Shown: piece after piece, positions 1 to 8,437 of the stretch
How the letters are laid out: each line of letters starts with the position of its first letter
Numbering within the stretch: the first letter of the stretch is position 1
DNA from: Paractinoplanes maris
GTDB lineage: Bacteria > Actinomycetota > Actinomycetes > Mycobacteriales > Micromonosporaceae
DNA length: 64,000 nucleotides
Direction: 5' to 3'
Assembly: GCF_023544465.1 (NCBI RefSeq)
Contig: NZ_JALPVL010000005.1
Location: 248,001-312,000 of the forward strand
The notes under the pieces: model-generated
What the model was told of the DNA's origin: nothing
The model's database searches: none
What the model saw: the letters and a program-made list of their open reading frames with translations, nothing else
Translations under genes and position numbers: made by a program

Positions 1-122
1 ATCGCCCCGGGCATTTCAGCATCACCCGAAGCATGCCCACCCCCGTGAACGAGGGGTCACCTGCCGGCTCCCGAGGTAACCCATCTCGGCGGTCTCCGGT
101 GGGTACCCTCTCGAAGGTGTCG

Positions 123-236
123 ATGGAGCAGACAGCCGTACGCGTGGGTCTGGGAACGGGTGCGAATCTGCGCCTGCATTTCCAGCGGATCCTGGGCACC
201 ACGCCCAGCCGGTAGCGGCGGACCTTCGTGGCGTGA
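123..236 (+). pseudogene. C-terminal remnant of an AraC/GlxA-family regulator, interrupted by a stop
   Basis: Translation from 123 gives MEQTAVRVGLGTGANLRLHF followed by QRILGTTPSR. This is the second helix-turn-helix of AraC-type regulators of the GlxA group, which normally reads VE-VA-RVGFGS-AN-RQHF and LGTTPSAYRRTF. Just after TTPSR comes an in-frame TAG at 213-215, followed by RRTFVA and a TGA at 234-236. The TAG therefore sits where a conserved Tyr codon (TAC or TAT) is expected, so it looks like a nonsense mutation near the end of the domain. Upstream of 123 I see no convincing first HTH or sensor domain in any frame, so most of the gene is gone or lies outside the window. Bases 1-122 and 237-299 hold nothing else I can support. 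Confidence 0.55.
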
Positions 237-299
237 TCCTTGCGAACGGTGGCGCCCGCGCCACTGTTCCGGTCGTCCGGTGGCGGCCACGCTTGCAGC

Positions 300-1295
300 A
301 TGACTCGCATCGCCATCAACGGATTCGGCCGCATCGGACGCAACGTGCTGCGGGCGCTGCTCGAGCGGGACAGCAAGCTCGAGGTCGTCGCGGTCAACGA
401 TCTCACGGAACCGACGGCCCTGGCCCGCCTGCTCGCCTTCGACACCACCGCGGGCCGGCTCGGCCGTCCGGTCACCGTCGACGGCTCGACCCTGGTCGTG
501 GACGGACGCCGCATCGCGGTCCTGTCCGTCCCGGACCCGGCCGAGCTGCCGTGGAAGGACCTCGACGTCGACATCGTCCTGGAGGCCACCGGTCGCCTCG
601 CCGCCGCCGCCAAGGCCCGCGCCCACCTCGACGCGGGCGCCCGCAAGGTCCTCGTCGGAGCGCCCTCCGACGGCGCCGACGTCACCCTCGCGCCCGGGAT
701 CAACACGTCGGCCTACGACCCCGCGGCGCACACGATCATCTCGAACGCCTCCTGCACGACCAACGCCCTGGCCCCGCTCGCCTCGGTGCTGGACGAGCTG
801 GCCGGCATCGAGCACGGCTTCATGACGACGATCCACGCCTACACCCAGGAGCAGAACCTGCAGGACGGCCCGCACCGCGACCCGCGCCGGGCCCGGGCCG
901 CCGCGGTCAACATCGTGCCCACCACGACCGGCGCCGCCAAAGCCATCGGCCTGGTCCTGCCCCGCCTGGCCGGCAAGCTCTCCGGCGACTCGATCCGGGT
1001 GCCGGTCCCGGTCGGCTCGATCGTCGAGCTCAACACGACGGTCTCCCGCGAGGTCACCCGCGACGAGATCCTCACCGCCTACCGGGTGGCCGCCGAGGGG
1101 CCGCTGGCCGGCATCCTCGAATACTCCGAGGACGCCCTGGTCTCGGCCGACATCGTGGGCAATCCGGCGTCGGCCGTCTTCGACTCCGCCCTCACCCGGG
1201 TCGACGGCCGCCACGTCAAGGTGGTCGCCTGGTACGACAACGAGTGGGGCTTCTCCAACCGGGTGATCGACACGCTGGAACTGCTCGCCGGATAG
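300..1295 (+). CDS. gap: Type I glyceraldehyde-3-phosphate dehydrogenase
   Basis: This 331-aa cytosolic enzyme oxidises glyceraldehyde 3-phosphate with NAD+ and phosphate in central glycolysis. The Rossmann motif INGFGRIGRN lies at residues 6-15. The catalytic motif SNASCTTNALAPL places the nucleophilic Cys at residue 152. The C-terminal signature WYDNEWGFSNR is intact. Length matches the family (about 330-340 aa). The start is the ATG at 300, because the conserved protein begins MTRIAINGFG; the frame is open upstream but carries no homology. No strong ribosome binding site is visible before it. It stands alone, 4 bp from the convergent HxlR gene, rather than in a gap-pgk-tpi cluster, so it may be a second gap copy in this genome. 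That last point is inference. Confidence 0.97.
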   Translation: MTRIAINGFGRIGRNVLRALLERDSKLEVVAVNDLTEPTALARLLAFDTTAGRLGRPVTVDGSTLVVDGRRIAVLSVPDPAELPWKDLDVDIVLEATGRLAAAAKARAHLDAGARKVLVGAPSDGADVTLAPGINTSAYDPAAHTIISNASCTTNALAPLASVLDELAGIEHGFMTTIHAYTQEQNLQDGPHRDPRRARAAAVNIVPTTTGAAKAIGLVLPRLAGKLSGDSIRVPVPVGSIVELNTTVSREVTRDEILTAYRVAAEGPLAGILEYSEDALVSADIVGNPASAVFDSALTRVDGRHVKVVAWYDNEWGFSNRVIDTLELLAG

Positions 1296-1299
1296 GTTT

Positions 1300-1779
1300 T
1301 CACCGGCCGGCGGCAAAGGCCGCGTTCAGCCGCTCCGAAGGCGTCGGGCCCGCGTCCGGCTTCGGAGCGGCACCCAGATGGAGCACCCTCAACTCGTCCA
1401 TGAGCTCCTCGACGAACTCCGGGCCCGCGTCCCGCATGAGCTGCTGCCGGGTCCGGAGCTCGTCGCTGCCCGGGCGCCAGTCGAGCCCCCAGTTGCCGAG
1501 GGCGTAGAGGACCGGAAGGGTCCGGATGCCGGGCTCGGTGAGGCTGTAGCGAGCCCGCTGCCCCCGCGCCGCGGGGTCGCGGGTGAGGATCCCGGCGTCG
1601 ACCAGCCGCTTGAGACGGTCGGCCAGGATGTTGGAGGCGATGCCCTCGATCGACCCGGTGAGCAGCTCCCGGAAATAGCGGCGGTCACCGAAGATGACGT
1701 CCCGCAGCACGAGCATCGACCAGCGGTCGCCGAGCACCTCGACGGCGGTGTTGATCGGACACCCGGACCGTGGTTCCAC
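1300..1779 (-). CDS. HxlR-family winged-helix transcriptional regulator
   Basis: The 159-aa protein matches HxlR-type regulators: the N-terminus MEPRSGCPINTAVEVLGDRW is followed by a winged helix with the typical ELLTGSIEGIASNILADRL segment (about residues 40-60) and a short dimerisation tail. Cys7 sits where HxlR proteins such as YodB/HypR carry a redox- or electrophile-sensing cysteine, so thiol sensing is plausible but unproven. Translation starts at a GTG at 1777-1779 with a strong AAGGAGGA ribosome binding site. The gene is divergent from the metallo-beta-lactamase-fold gene at 1851, and a 21-bp inverted repeat lies between them, so autoregulation and control of that operon are expected. 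Confidence 0.92.
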   Translation of the reverse strand: MEPRSGCPINTAVEVLGDRWSMLVLRDVIFGDRRYFRELLTGSIEGIASNILADRLKRLVDAGILTRDPAARGQRARYSLTEPGIRTLPVLYALGNWGLDWRPGSDELRTRQQLMRDAGPEFVEELMDELRVLHLGAAPKPDAGPTPSERLNAAFAAGR

Positions 1780-1788
1780 GACTCCTCC

Positions 1789-1816
1789 TTGACAGGCACT
1801 TCGCCCTCAATATAGT
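1789..1816 (+). promoter_or_regulatory. Near-consensus housekeeping promoter of the MBL-fold operon
   Basis: TTGACA at 1789-1794 and TATAGT at 1811-1816 are separated by 16 bp, close to the primary sigma-factor consensus and unusual for such GC-rich DNA. The minus-strand complement of the -35 region is also the ribosome binding site (AAGGAGGA) of the divergent HxlR gene, so the two units are packed tightly. Confidence 0.7.
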
Positions 1817-1835
1817 GGTTGCAAAACGCAACCAC
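1815..1835. promoter_or_regulatory. Probable HxlR operator (8-bp perfect inverted repeat)
   Basis: GTGGTTGC at 1815-1822 and GCAACCAC at 1828-1835 form a perfect inverted repeat around AAAAC. It overlaps the -10 element of the rightward promoter and lies upstream of the HxlR gene. Its position and dyad symmetry suit a dimeric HxlR repressor that would block both directions. Confidence 0.72.
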
Positions 1836-1850
1836 CAGGGAAGAGGAGCC

Positions 1851-2672
1851 GTGCTGACGCAGGTCGCGGACGGGGTGCTGGTGCACGAGAGCGAGTTCAT
1901 CAAGAGCAACGCCGTTGTCGTGCAGGGCCGCGACGGCGTGCTGCTCATCGATCCCGGCGTGCAGAGCCACGAGATGGCCTGCCTCGCCGACGACCTCGCC
2001 CGGTCGGGCCGGACCGTGGTGGCCGGCTTCTCGACCCATCCGCACTGGGATCACCTGCTGTGGCACGCCGACTTCGGCGACGCCCCTCGATACGGCACGG
2101 CCCGGTGCGCGGCGGCGGTGCGCGAGGAGCTCTCCGACCCGGAGGCCAAGGCCCACATCACCGAGCACCTGGAGCCGACCGGCATCGCCGAGCAGGTCCC
2201 GCTCGAGCTGTACGGCCTCATCACCGCCCTGCCCGCCGGGAGCACGGAGATCCCCTGGGACGGTCCGCGGGTCCGGATCCTCGAGCATCAGGCGCACGCG
2301 CCCGGCCATGCGACGCTGTTCATCGAGGAGCGGGGGGTCCTCGCCGCCGGCGACATGCTGTCCGACCACCTGATCCCGATGCTCGGGCTGAGTGAGACCG
2401 CCGACCCGATCGAGGACTACCTCGCGGCGTTGCGAATGCTGGAGGGCGTGGCGGGCGACGCCCGGATCGTCGTTCCCGGCCACGGGTCGGTCGGCGGGAC
2501 CGGCCAGGCCTCCGCGCGGATCGAGCTGGATCGGGCGTATGTGCTCGCACTGCGCGAGGGCAAGGATCCCGAGGACCCGCGGATCGGCGCCTCGGCCCAG
2601 CCGAGCTGGGAGTGGGTGTCCGATGTGCACAGCGGGCAAGCCCGGGAGCTCGCCGAAAGGACTGTCGGATGA
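1851..2672 (+). CDS. Metallo-beta-lactamase-fold hydrolase
   Basis: The 273-aa protein has the metallo-beta-lactamase fold. The zinc-binding core is THPHWDHLLW (about residues 62-71), a variant of HxHxDH. Further ligands are likely in HAPGHATLF, GDML and the C-terminal PGHGS. These folds hydrolyse thioesters, lactones, beta-lactams or phosphodiesters; the substrate cannot be read here. The GTG at 1851 is preferred because it follows an AAGAGGAG ribosome binding site, although the frame is open further upstream. The stop overlaps the next start in an ATGA arrangement (2669-2672), so it is translationally coupled to the serine hydrolase. Control by the divergent HxlR regulator is likely. Confidence 0.88.
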   Translation: MLTQVADGVLVHESEFIKSNAVVVQGRDGVLLIDPGVQSHEMACLADDLARSGRTVVAGFSTHPHWDHLLWHADFGDAPRYGTARCAAAVREELSDPEAKAHITEHLEPTGIAEQVPLELYGLITALPAGSTEIPWDGPRVRILEHQAHAPGHATLFIEERGVLAAGDMLSDHLIPMLGLSETADPIEDYLAALRMLEGVAGDARIVVPGHGSVGGTGQASARIELDRAYVLALREGKDPEDPRIGASAQPSWEWVSDVHSGQARELAERTVG

Positions 2673-3868
2673 GCACCGGTGGGTTCTCGCCGGCCCGGCT
2701 GGCTCGGGTGCGCCGACTGCTCGACCGCCACGTCGGCACCGGCTTGGTGCCGGGCCTGGTGGTCGCTCTTGCCCGGCACGGTGAGGTGCACGTCGAGGCC
2801 GTGGGGAACCTCGCGTTCGACGGTGCCGGATCCACGACGCCGTTCGCCGGCGACACGATCGTCCGGATGGCCTCGATGACCAAGCCGATCGTCGCCGCCT
2901 GCGCGATGACGCTGGTCGAGGAGGGCACGCTGCGCCTCGACGACCCGGTCGACGACCTGCTTCCCGAGCTGGCCGGCATGCGGGTGCTCGCCGATCCGTA
3001 CGGGCCCGTGGAGGACACCGTCCCGGCTGAGCAGCCGATCACGTTGCGGCACCTGCTGACCTTCACGTTCGGCACCGGGATGGCCATCGCCGAGCCGGGG
3101 ACGGTGCCGATCGCCGATGCGCTGGACGCCGTCGGCGAACCGGAGCCGGACGAATGGATCCGCCGGCTGGGCACGCTCCCGCTCCTCCACCAGCCCGGCG
3201 AGCGCTGGGTGTACGAGACGGCCGCGGACGTCACGGGGGTGCTCATCGCCCGGGCCACCGGCAAGTCGTTCGAGACGGCCGTGCGGGAGCGGGTGTGTGA
3301 ACCGCTGGGCCTCAAGGACACCGGCTTCAGGGTGAGCGCCGACCGCCTCGACCGGTTCGCCCCGGCGTACGCGAACGAGAACGCCCCCACCGGTGAGCCG
3401 GTCGTGCAGGACGGGCGCGACGGCTGCTGGAGCCGGCCGCCGGTGTTCATCGGCGGTGGCGGTGGACTCGTCTCGACTGCCGACGACTACCTCACGTTCG
3501 GCTCGGCGCTGCTCGCGGGTGGCGCCCATCGTGGTACGCGGATGCTCTCCCGGCCGGCGGTGACGCTGATGACCACCGATCACCTGACCCCGGCCCAGAA
3601 GGCGGTCTCCCGGCTCTCCGGGTTCGCTCCGGACTACTTCGACACCCTCGGCTGGGGGTTCGGGCTCTCCGTGCGCACCCGCCGTACCCAGCTCGGCCCC
3701 TCGGTCGGCAGCTACGGGTGGTCCGGCCTCTACGGCACCGCCTGGTACAACGATCCGGCCGAGGATCTGGCCGCGGTCGTGGTCATGCAGCGGGGCCACC
3801 TGGGCGACCAGACGCTGCCGATGTGGGCCGACCTCTGGACCGCGGTCTACCAGGCGATCGACGACTGA
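2669..3868 (+). CDS. Serine hydrolase of the beta-lactamase/class C (EstB-like) family
   Basis: This 399-aa protein belongs to the penicillin-binding-protein-like serine hydrolases. The nucleophile motif SxxK is visible as SMTK (about residues 68-71) in the context VRMASMTKPIVAA. The second motif is YET (in WVYETAADVTG) rather than the canonical YxN. The third region reads YGWSGLYG rather than HTG or KTG, as in esterase-like members. There is no signal peptide, so it is probably cytoplasmic and more likely an esterase or amidase than a secreted beta-lactamase. It is coupled to the upstream MBL-fold gene by a 4-bp overlap and has a GAAAGGA ribosome binding site. The pair looks like a detoxification operon under HxlR control (inference). 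Confidence 0.85.
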   Translation: MSTGGFSPARLARVRRLLDRHVGTGLVPGLVVALARHGEVHVEAVGNLAFDGAGSTTPFAGDTIVRMASMTKPIVAACAMTLVEEGTLRLDDPVDDLLPELAGMRVLADPYGPVEDTVPAEQPITLRHLLTFTFGTGMAIAEPGTVPIADALDAVGEPEPDEWIRRLGTLPLLHQPGERWVYETAADVTGVLIARATGKSFETAVRERVCEPLGLKDTGFRVSADRLDRFAPAYANENAPTGEPVVQDGRDGCWSRPPVFIGGGGGLVSTADDYLTFGSALLAGGAHRGTRMLSRPAVTLMTTDHLTPAQKAVSRLSGFAPDYFDTLGWGFGLSVRTRRTQLGPSVGSYGWSGLYGTAWYNDPAEDLAAVVVMQRGHLGDQTLPMWADLWTAVYQAIDD

Positions 3869-3911
3869 CACGCGACTTGGTGCCCGCGTGCACCACGAAC
3901 GGTCCACGGGG

Positions 3912-4211
3912 TCAGAGAGGATCGGTGAACGAGATCGGCTTGCCCGCCGCCTGGGCATAGGCGATCTCCCTACTGGTGGACTCGCCGACATACCCGCCGG
4001 GGTTGACGATCAGAACCCGGTCGGCCAGGTCGATCTTGCGCAGGTGGAGGGCGTCCAGCGCGGCCTTCTGCTCGTCGGTGATCACCGCGCCTACCTCGCC
4101 CGGCGCGACGACGATGACACCGGCGAGCGTCAGATCACGGTCCGCCGCCCGCATCTCGTCCACGAACCGCATGGAGCCGCAGATGCAGACGATCTCGGGT
4201 CGGTCGGGCAT
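3912..4211 (-). CDS. Nucleoside 2-deoxyribosyltransferase-like protein
   Basis: This is a 99-aa single-domain protein. VCICGSMRF near the N-terminus matches the GSxR-type nucleotide-binding start of the nucleoside 2-deoxyribosyltransferase superfamily. The C-terminal stretch DRVLIVNPGGYVGESTSREI carries the GxSTxxEI motif, where the Glu is the usual catalytic nucleophile. Classical enzymes are about 150 aa, so this is a minimal version. It could act on modified nucleosides or nucleotides or bind them, but the substrate is unknown. It is transcribed alone, away from its neighbours on the left. Confidence 0.75.
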   Translation of the reverse strand: MPDRPEIVCICGSMRFVDEMRAADRDLTLAGVIVVAPGEVGAVITDEQKAALDALHLRKIDLADRVLIVNPGGYVGESTSREIAYAQAAGKPISFTDPL

Positions 4212-4301
4212 GGCACAGTCCTCCGGTCGAACGGGAAACCGTCATTGTGCACGGCGGCCTCACCGGCCCGGCCGTGTGCACCGTCGCGGGTGAGAGGCCA
4301 G

Positions 4302-5040
4302 TCAGGCCGGGAGGGTGACGACCAGCTTGGTGGCGGAGACCCCCCGGCGCTGCTGGTCCATGGCGCTCTGCACGTCGGACAGCGAGTGGCCGACGACGGA
4401 CGCCCTCGGCACCGCGACCGCCGGGCTGCGGTAGTCGAAGACGCGCGCCGCGCCCAGGTCGGCCAGCCGGTCGGCGTTGCGGGGTGACGCGGTCGTGATG
4501 ACGTCGTATCCGGCCGCCACCGCGAGCTGGATCGCGTTGCTGCCCGCGCTGGTCGAGCCACCCCAGACGAGGACGGTCTCACCGGTCGGCGGGGCGCCGG
4601 CGGCCGGGTGCCGCAGGCCGAGATGGCTGGACTGGAAGAGCGAGCAGGCCGCGGCCGAGACGCCGAGCGGCAGCACCGCGGCGTCGGCGTAGGACAGGCC
4701 GGCCGGGATCGGCGCCGCGAGAACCTCGGGGACGACCGCGTAGTGCTGGAAGGCACCCTGGGCGGGCTGTTGGCGTCGCGGCCAGCGTCAGCGCGCGGTC
4801 GCCGGGCCGGAACCGGGTGACCGCCGAGCCGGCCTCGACGACCTCGCCCGCCAGGTCGGTCCGGAGCACGGCGGGGTACTTCAGCCAGGCGTACGCGACC
4901 CGGCCGGCCACCTGGATGACCCAGTCGAGCGGGTTGACGGCGACGGCGTGGTTGCGGACGACGATCTGGTCGGCGCCGAGCTGCGCCAAGCTCTCGCCTG
5001 AGGCCGGCGGCGCGGGGATCGCGCCGCCGGCCGTGGGGCG
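4302..5040 (-). pseudogene. Decayed zinc-binding alcohol dehydrogenase / quinone oxidoreductase
   Basis: Two reading frames together encode a medium-chain dehydrogenase. The upstream part (about 4989-4765) contains VRNHAVAVNPLDWVIQ and AGEVVEAGSAVTRFRPGDRA, the GroES-like fold. The downstream part (about 4765-4302) contains AQGAFQHYAVVPEVLAAPIP and the Rossmann-domain stretch TVLVWGGSTSAGSNAIQLA. The frames meet near 4765, where a net shift is needed. Three lesions are visible: no clean start codon (the frame runs straight out of the stop of the upstream EF-G gene), the mid-gene frameshift, and a shortened C-terminus, since only about 30 residues separate the Rossmann dinucleotide fold from the last strand (KLVVTLPA) and roughly 60-80 residues of the family are missing. 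It is most likely non-functional. Confidence 0.8.
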
Positions 5041-6921
5041 TCAAGCCGGGCGGTAGCCGGCGGGCCGGGTGGAGAACGTGCCCCGGCCCCGGGTGCGGCT
5101 GCGCAAGTCGGTGGCGTACCCGAAAAGCTCGGCCAGCGGCACCACCGCGGTCACCGACTCGCCGGTGGAACCGGTGATCCGGCCGCGGCGGGATGCCAGA
5201 TCGCCGAGCACGCCGCCCAGCGTCTCCGCGGGAGCGTGGACGGTCACGTCGGCCACCGGTTCCAGCAGGGCCAGCTCGCACGCGTCGAGGGCGGCCCGCA
5301 GACCGGACCGGCCGGCCGCGCGGAACGCCATCTCCGACGAGTCCTTCACGTGCGTGGCGCCGTCGGTGAGGGTGACCCGCAGACCGGTGACCGGATGACC
5401 GGCCAGCGGACCGTGGGCCAGCGCCTCGCGGCAGCCGGCTTCGACCGCGCGCACGTACTCGGCCGGGACACGCCCGCCGGTCACCGTGGACGCGAAGGCG
5501 AAGCCGGTGCCGTCGAGCGGTGTCACGTCGAGCACGACGTGGGCATACTGCCCCGCTCCACCGTCCTGCTTGACGTGCCGGTGGATCAGACCGGTCACGC
5601 CGCGCACGACGGTCTCACGGTAGGCCACCTGGGGGCGGCCGGTCATGACGGCCACACCGCCCTCGCGCAATCTGGTCACCGCCACCTCCATCTGCAGCTC
5701 TCCCTGACCGGACAACAGTGTCTGCCCCGATTCGCTGTCGGTGCGCACCGACAGCGACGGGTTCTCCTCGACGAGCGCGGCCAGCGCCCCGGGCAGCCGG
5801 TGGGCATCGGCCCGCGTACGCCCCTCCAGCGCGACCGAGACGAGCGGCTCAGCCACCACCGGCGCCTCCAGCCGCACCGGACGCTCGCGTGTGGACAGTG
5901 TGGTCCCCGGCCGGGCGGCCTTGAGCCCCATCAGCGCCACGATGTCGCCGGCCTCCGCCCGCTCGGCGTCGGTGTGCCGGTCGGCCTGCACCCGCAGGAT
6001 CCGGCCGACCCGCTCGGCGCGCCCGGTCGCCGCGTCCCAGACGGTGTCGCCCTTGGTCAGGACCCCGTCGTAGACGCGGACGAACGTCAGCCGGCCCTGC
6101 CGGCCGGGCTGCACCTTGAACGCCAGCGCCACCAGCGGCGCGGCCGGATCGCCGGACGGGGCCGGCAGGTAGTCGACGACCGCGTCCAGCAACGGTTCCA
6201 CGCCGATGGTCCGGTAGGCCGAACCGCACAGCACGACAACCGCCTTCCTTTCCCGGGAGAGATCCCGCATCGCCGCTCGCAGCGTCTCGTCGGACATCGC
6301 GCCCAGCTCCTCCAGCGCCGCCGGATGCAGCTCGGCGACGGCCTCCTCGAGACGACGACGGGCCGCCTCGTCACCGCCCGGGGTGACCGTCAGGACCCCG
6401 TCGGGCCAGGTGAGCGTTCGACGCCCGACCAGGTCGACGACGCCGCCCTCGACGGGTACCTGCGCCACCAGCGGGATCACGCCGAGCCGCTCCCGCATCG
6501 ACCGCACGGCCGCGTCGAGGTCGGCGCCCGGCCGATCCAGCTTGTTGACGAAGACGATCCGCGGAACCCCGTGCCGGTCGGCCTGCCGCCAGACGGCCTC
6601 GCTCTGCGGCTCGACCCCGGCCACGCCGTCGAGCACGACGACCGCGCCGTCGAGCACCCGCAGCGAGCGCTCGACCTCGTCGGTGAAGTCGACGTGCCCG
6701 GGGGTGTCGATCAGGTTGAGCCGGTGGCCGTTCCAGTCGCAGCTGACCGCGGCCGCGAAGATGGTGATGCCGCGTTCGCGTTCCTGCGGGTCGAAGTCGG
6801 TGATGGTGTTGGCGTCATGGACTTCACCCAGTTTGTAGGTGGCACCGGTGAGGAACAGGATCCGTTCGGTCAGGGTGGTCTTGCCCGCGTCGACGTGGGC
6901 CAGGATGCCGAGGTTTCGCAT
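5041..6921 (-). CDS. EF-G paralogue (EF-G-like translational GTPase)
   Basis: This 626-aa GTPase has all the G motifs: AHVDAGKTT (residues 8-16), DTPGHVDF (about 72-79) and NKLD (about 126-129). EF-G domains II-V follow, including the domain IV stretch [18 protein letters not shown]. It is shorter than canonical EF-G (about 700 aa). The HVDAGKTT wording resembles ribosomal-protection factors (TetM/OtrA type) more than housekeeping EF-G, while [20 protein letters not shown] is EF-G-like. It is not near rpsL, rpsG or tuf, so it is a paralogue. Roles could be ribosome rescue, stress translation or drug protection; the sequence does not decide. The 214-bp leader contains two strong hairpins. Confidence 0.88.
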   Translation of the reverse strand: MRNLGILAHVDAGKTTLTERILFLTGATYKLGEVHDANTITDFDPQERERGITIFAAAVSCDWNGHRLNLIDTPGHVDFTDEVERSLRVLDGAVVVLDGVAGVEPQSEAVWRQADRHGVPRIVFVNKLDRPGADLDAAVRSMRERLGVIPLVAQVPVEGGVVDLVGRRTLTWPDGVLTVTPGGDEAARRRLEEAVAELHPAALEELGAMSDETLRAAMRDLSRERKAVVVLCGSAYRTIGVEPLLDAVVDYLPAPSGDPAAPLVALAFKVQPGRQGRLTFVRVYDGVLTKGDTVWDAATGRAERVGRILRVQADRHTDAERAEAGDIVALMGLKAARPGTTLSTRERPVRLEAPVVAEPLVSVALEGRTRADAHRLPGALAALVEENPSLSVRTDSESGQTLLSGQGELQMEVAVTRLREGGVAVMTGRPQVAYRETVVRGVTGLIHRHVKQDGGAGQYAHVVLDVTPLDGTGFAFASTVTGGRVPAEYVRAVEAGCREALAHGPLAGHPVTGLRVTLTDGATHVKDSSEMAFRAAGRSGLRAALDACELALLEPVADVTVHAPAETLGGVLGDLASRRGRITGSTGESVTAVVPLAELFGYATDLRSRTRGRGTFSTRPAGYRPA

Positions 6922-6968
6922 GGCTGGTGGACTTTCGAGAGTTCCGGTGGTGGACAGCGCCCACCCGC

Positions 6969-7025
6969 CGCGTCCTCAGGACGCGGTCAGGAACGACCAG
7001 CCTCGGTGGCGCAGCCGAGGCTGGG
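6969..7025 (-). promoter_or_regulatory. Two strong hairpins in the leader of the EF-G paralogue
   Basis: An 8-bp perfect stem CCGCGTCC/GGACGCGG with a 3-nt loop spans 6969-6987. A 10-bp perfect stem CCAGCCTCGG/CCGAGGCTGG with an 8-nt loop spans 6998-7025. Both lie between the FtsX gene (stop at 7136) and the EF-G paralogue (start 6921), all on the minus strand. They may terminate the ABC operon or act as a leader attenuator of the EF-G gene. Neither is followed by a U-tract. Confidence 0.5.
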
Positions 7026-7135
7026 CACACCAGACACGAGGAGAGGAGCGGTGCGAAAGCGCACGGCGTCCTCCCCTCGCGAAACGATCAACACCGGAGA
7101 CGGTACGGATTTCCCGGCCGCCCTGTCGACCGGTT

Positions 7136-8437
7136 TTACGCCCGCACCGCGGCGGTGGCCGGGCCCCGCACCGCACGCCGGGTGGTCTGCACCAGAGCCG
7201 ACGCGGTGAGCACCACGGCGATCGCCGCCACGATCCCGAAAGCCGCGGGTGAGGCGTCCGGCCAGATCCGGCCGGCACGGGCCGAGCCGAACGGCAGGAC
7301 GGTGAACAGCGCGGCCACCAGGCCGCCGAGCACGCCGGTCACCGTGCTGAGCAAGCCTTCCAGGGCCACCATCGCGGTGACCTGACCGCGGGTGGCGCCG
7401 GCCAGACGCTGCTGGGCGAACTCGCGGCGCCGGTGCGCGGTCGCCGCGATCAGCGTGTTCACCAGCATGATGGCGACAAAAACGGCGATCATGCCGACCA
7501 CCACGTAGTTGAGCGTCTGGATGTCCTGCGCGTAGGCGGGCTCGATCAGGCCCGCGGACGCCCGGTCCTCGATGCCCTGCATGTATACCGTGCCGGTCGC
7601 GATGCCGGTGAACAACAGCACCGGCATGACGGCCGACGCCGGCCGCGGCCCCTGCAGGGCGAGCTCGCCCGGGGCCGCGAAGAGCCGTACGAGAGGGCTC
7701 AGAACAGCCGTGACCAAGCGCAGCAGCTCGGGCGCGAGCAGTGCCAGCCCGATCGACGCCCAGATGCCGGCCTGCCCGGCCGTCTGCATGGCGTCGATGC
7801 CCTTGCCGTCCATCAGTGTCGCGGTCAGCACGGCACAGTTCGCGCCGGTCAGCAGGAACAGCACCGCCCCGATCCGCCGCAGCCGGGGCCGGGCCCGCCG
7901 GGGGCCGGGCGCCGCCGAACGCCGGGCCGTGGCGAACGCCGCGACCAGCGAGCCGACCAGCGTGACCCCGAAACCGGTCCCCAGCGCGATCGGGCCGAAC
8001 GCGGGGTGGACCGAGGAGGCGACCTGCCCGGTGTTCTGCAACAGGCCGACCAGCACGCGTCCGAGCACCCACCCGACCGGCACGGCCACCGCCGACGCGA
8101 GCAGCGCGACGGCCGCGGCCTCCCCCACGATCATCCGGCGCAGCTGAGGGCCGGTCGCACCGACCGAGCGCAGCAGGGCGATCTGCTGCTCCCGTTGCCG
8201 GACAGCCAGGGTCAGCGTCGAGGTCACCGCGAACACGACGATGATCAGGCACCACCCTCCGCCGACACTGGCGGTGGTCGTCAGCGATTCGTTGCCGGCG
8301 GCGGCGTCGACGCCGCCGGCAGTGTCCAGAAGCGACGCGAACGCCATGATGAGCGCCGCGCCCAGAAAGGCGGAGAGAAACGTGGCGAGGAAGCCGCCGG
8401 GACGGTGGCGCAGGTTGCGCAGCGCGACGGCGATCAT
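7136..8437 (-). CDS. ABC exporter permease, FtsX/MacB-like
   Basis: This 433-aa integral membrane protein has an N-terminal helix (about residues 17-38), an FtsX core with helices around residues 65-75, 105-130 and 150-170, then a second set of helices, ending with helices near 280-305, 350-375 and 395-415. The stretch LRQREQQIALLRSVGATGPQLRRM is the typical cytoplasmic motif before an FtsX helix, and a related QQRLAGATRGQV occurs in the second half, so two FtsX units are compressed into a short protein. No large periplasmic domain is evident. It starts inside the ATPase gene by an ATGA overlap and forms a two-gene exporter with it. Confidence 0.85.
   Translation of the reverse strand: MIAVALRNLRHRPGGFLATFLSAFLGAALIMAFASLLDTAGGVDAAAGNESLTTTASVGGGWCLIIVVFAVTSTLTLAVRQREQQIALLRSVGATGPQLRRMIVGEAAAVALLASAVAVPVGWVLGRVLVGLLQNTGQVASSVHPAFGPIALGTGFGVTLVGSLVAAFATARRSAAPGPRRARPRLRRIGAVLFLLTGANCAVLTATLMDGKGIDAMQTAGQAGIWASIGLALLAPELLRLVTAVLSPLVRLFAAPGELALQGPRPASAVMPVLLFTGIATGTVYMQGIEDRASAGLIEPAYAQDIQTLNYVVVGMIAVFVAIMLVNTLIAATAHRRREFAQQRLAGATRGQVTAMVALEGLLSTVTGVLGGLVAALFTVLPFGSARAGRIWPDASPAAFGIVAAIAVVLTASALVQTTRRAVRGPATAAVRA

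Noticed and set aside
57..1316. Long minus-strand open frame across the gap gene
   Set aside because: It is a high-GC shadow of the GAPDH gene; its translation is low-complexity and lacks any family signature.
7136..8437. FtsX permease as cell-division FtsX
   Set aside because: The partner ATPase and the drug-type regulator, plus two FtsX-like halves, fit an exporter rather than FtsEX.
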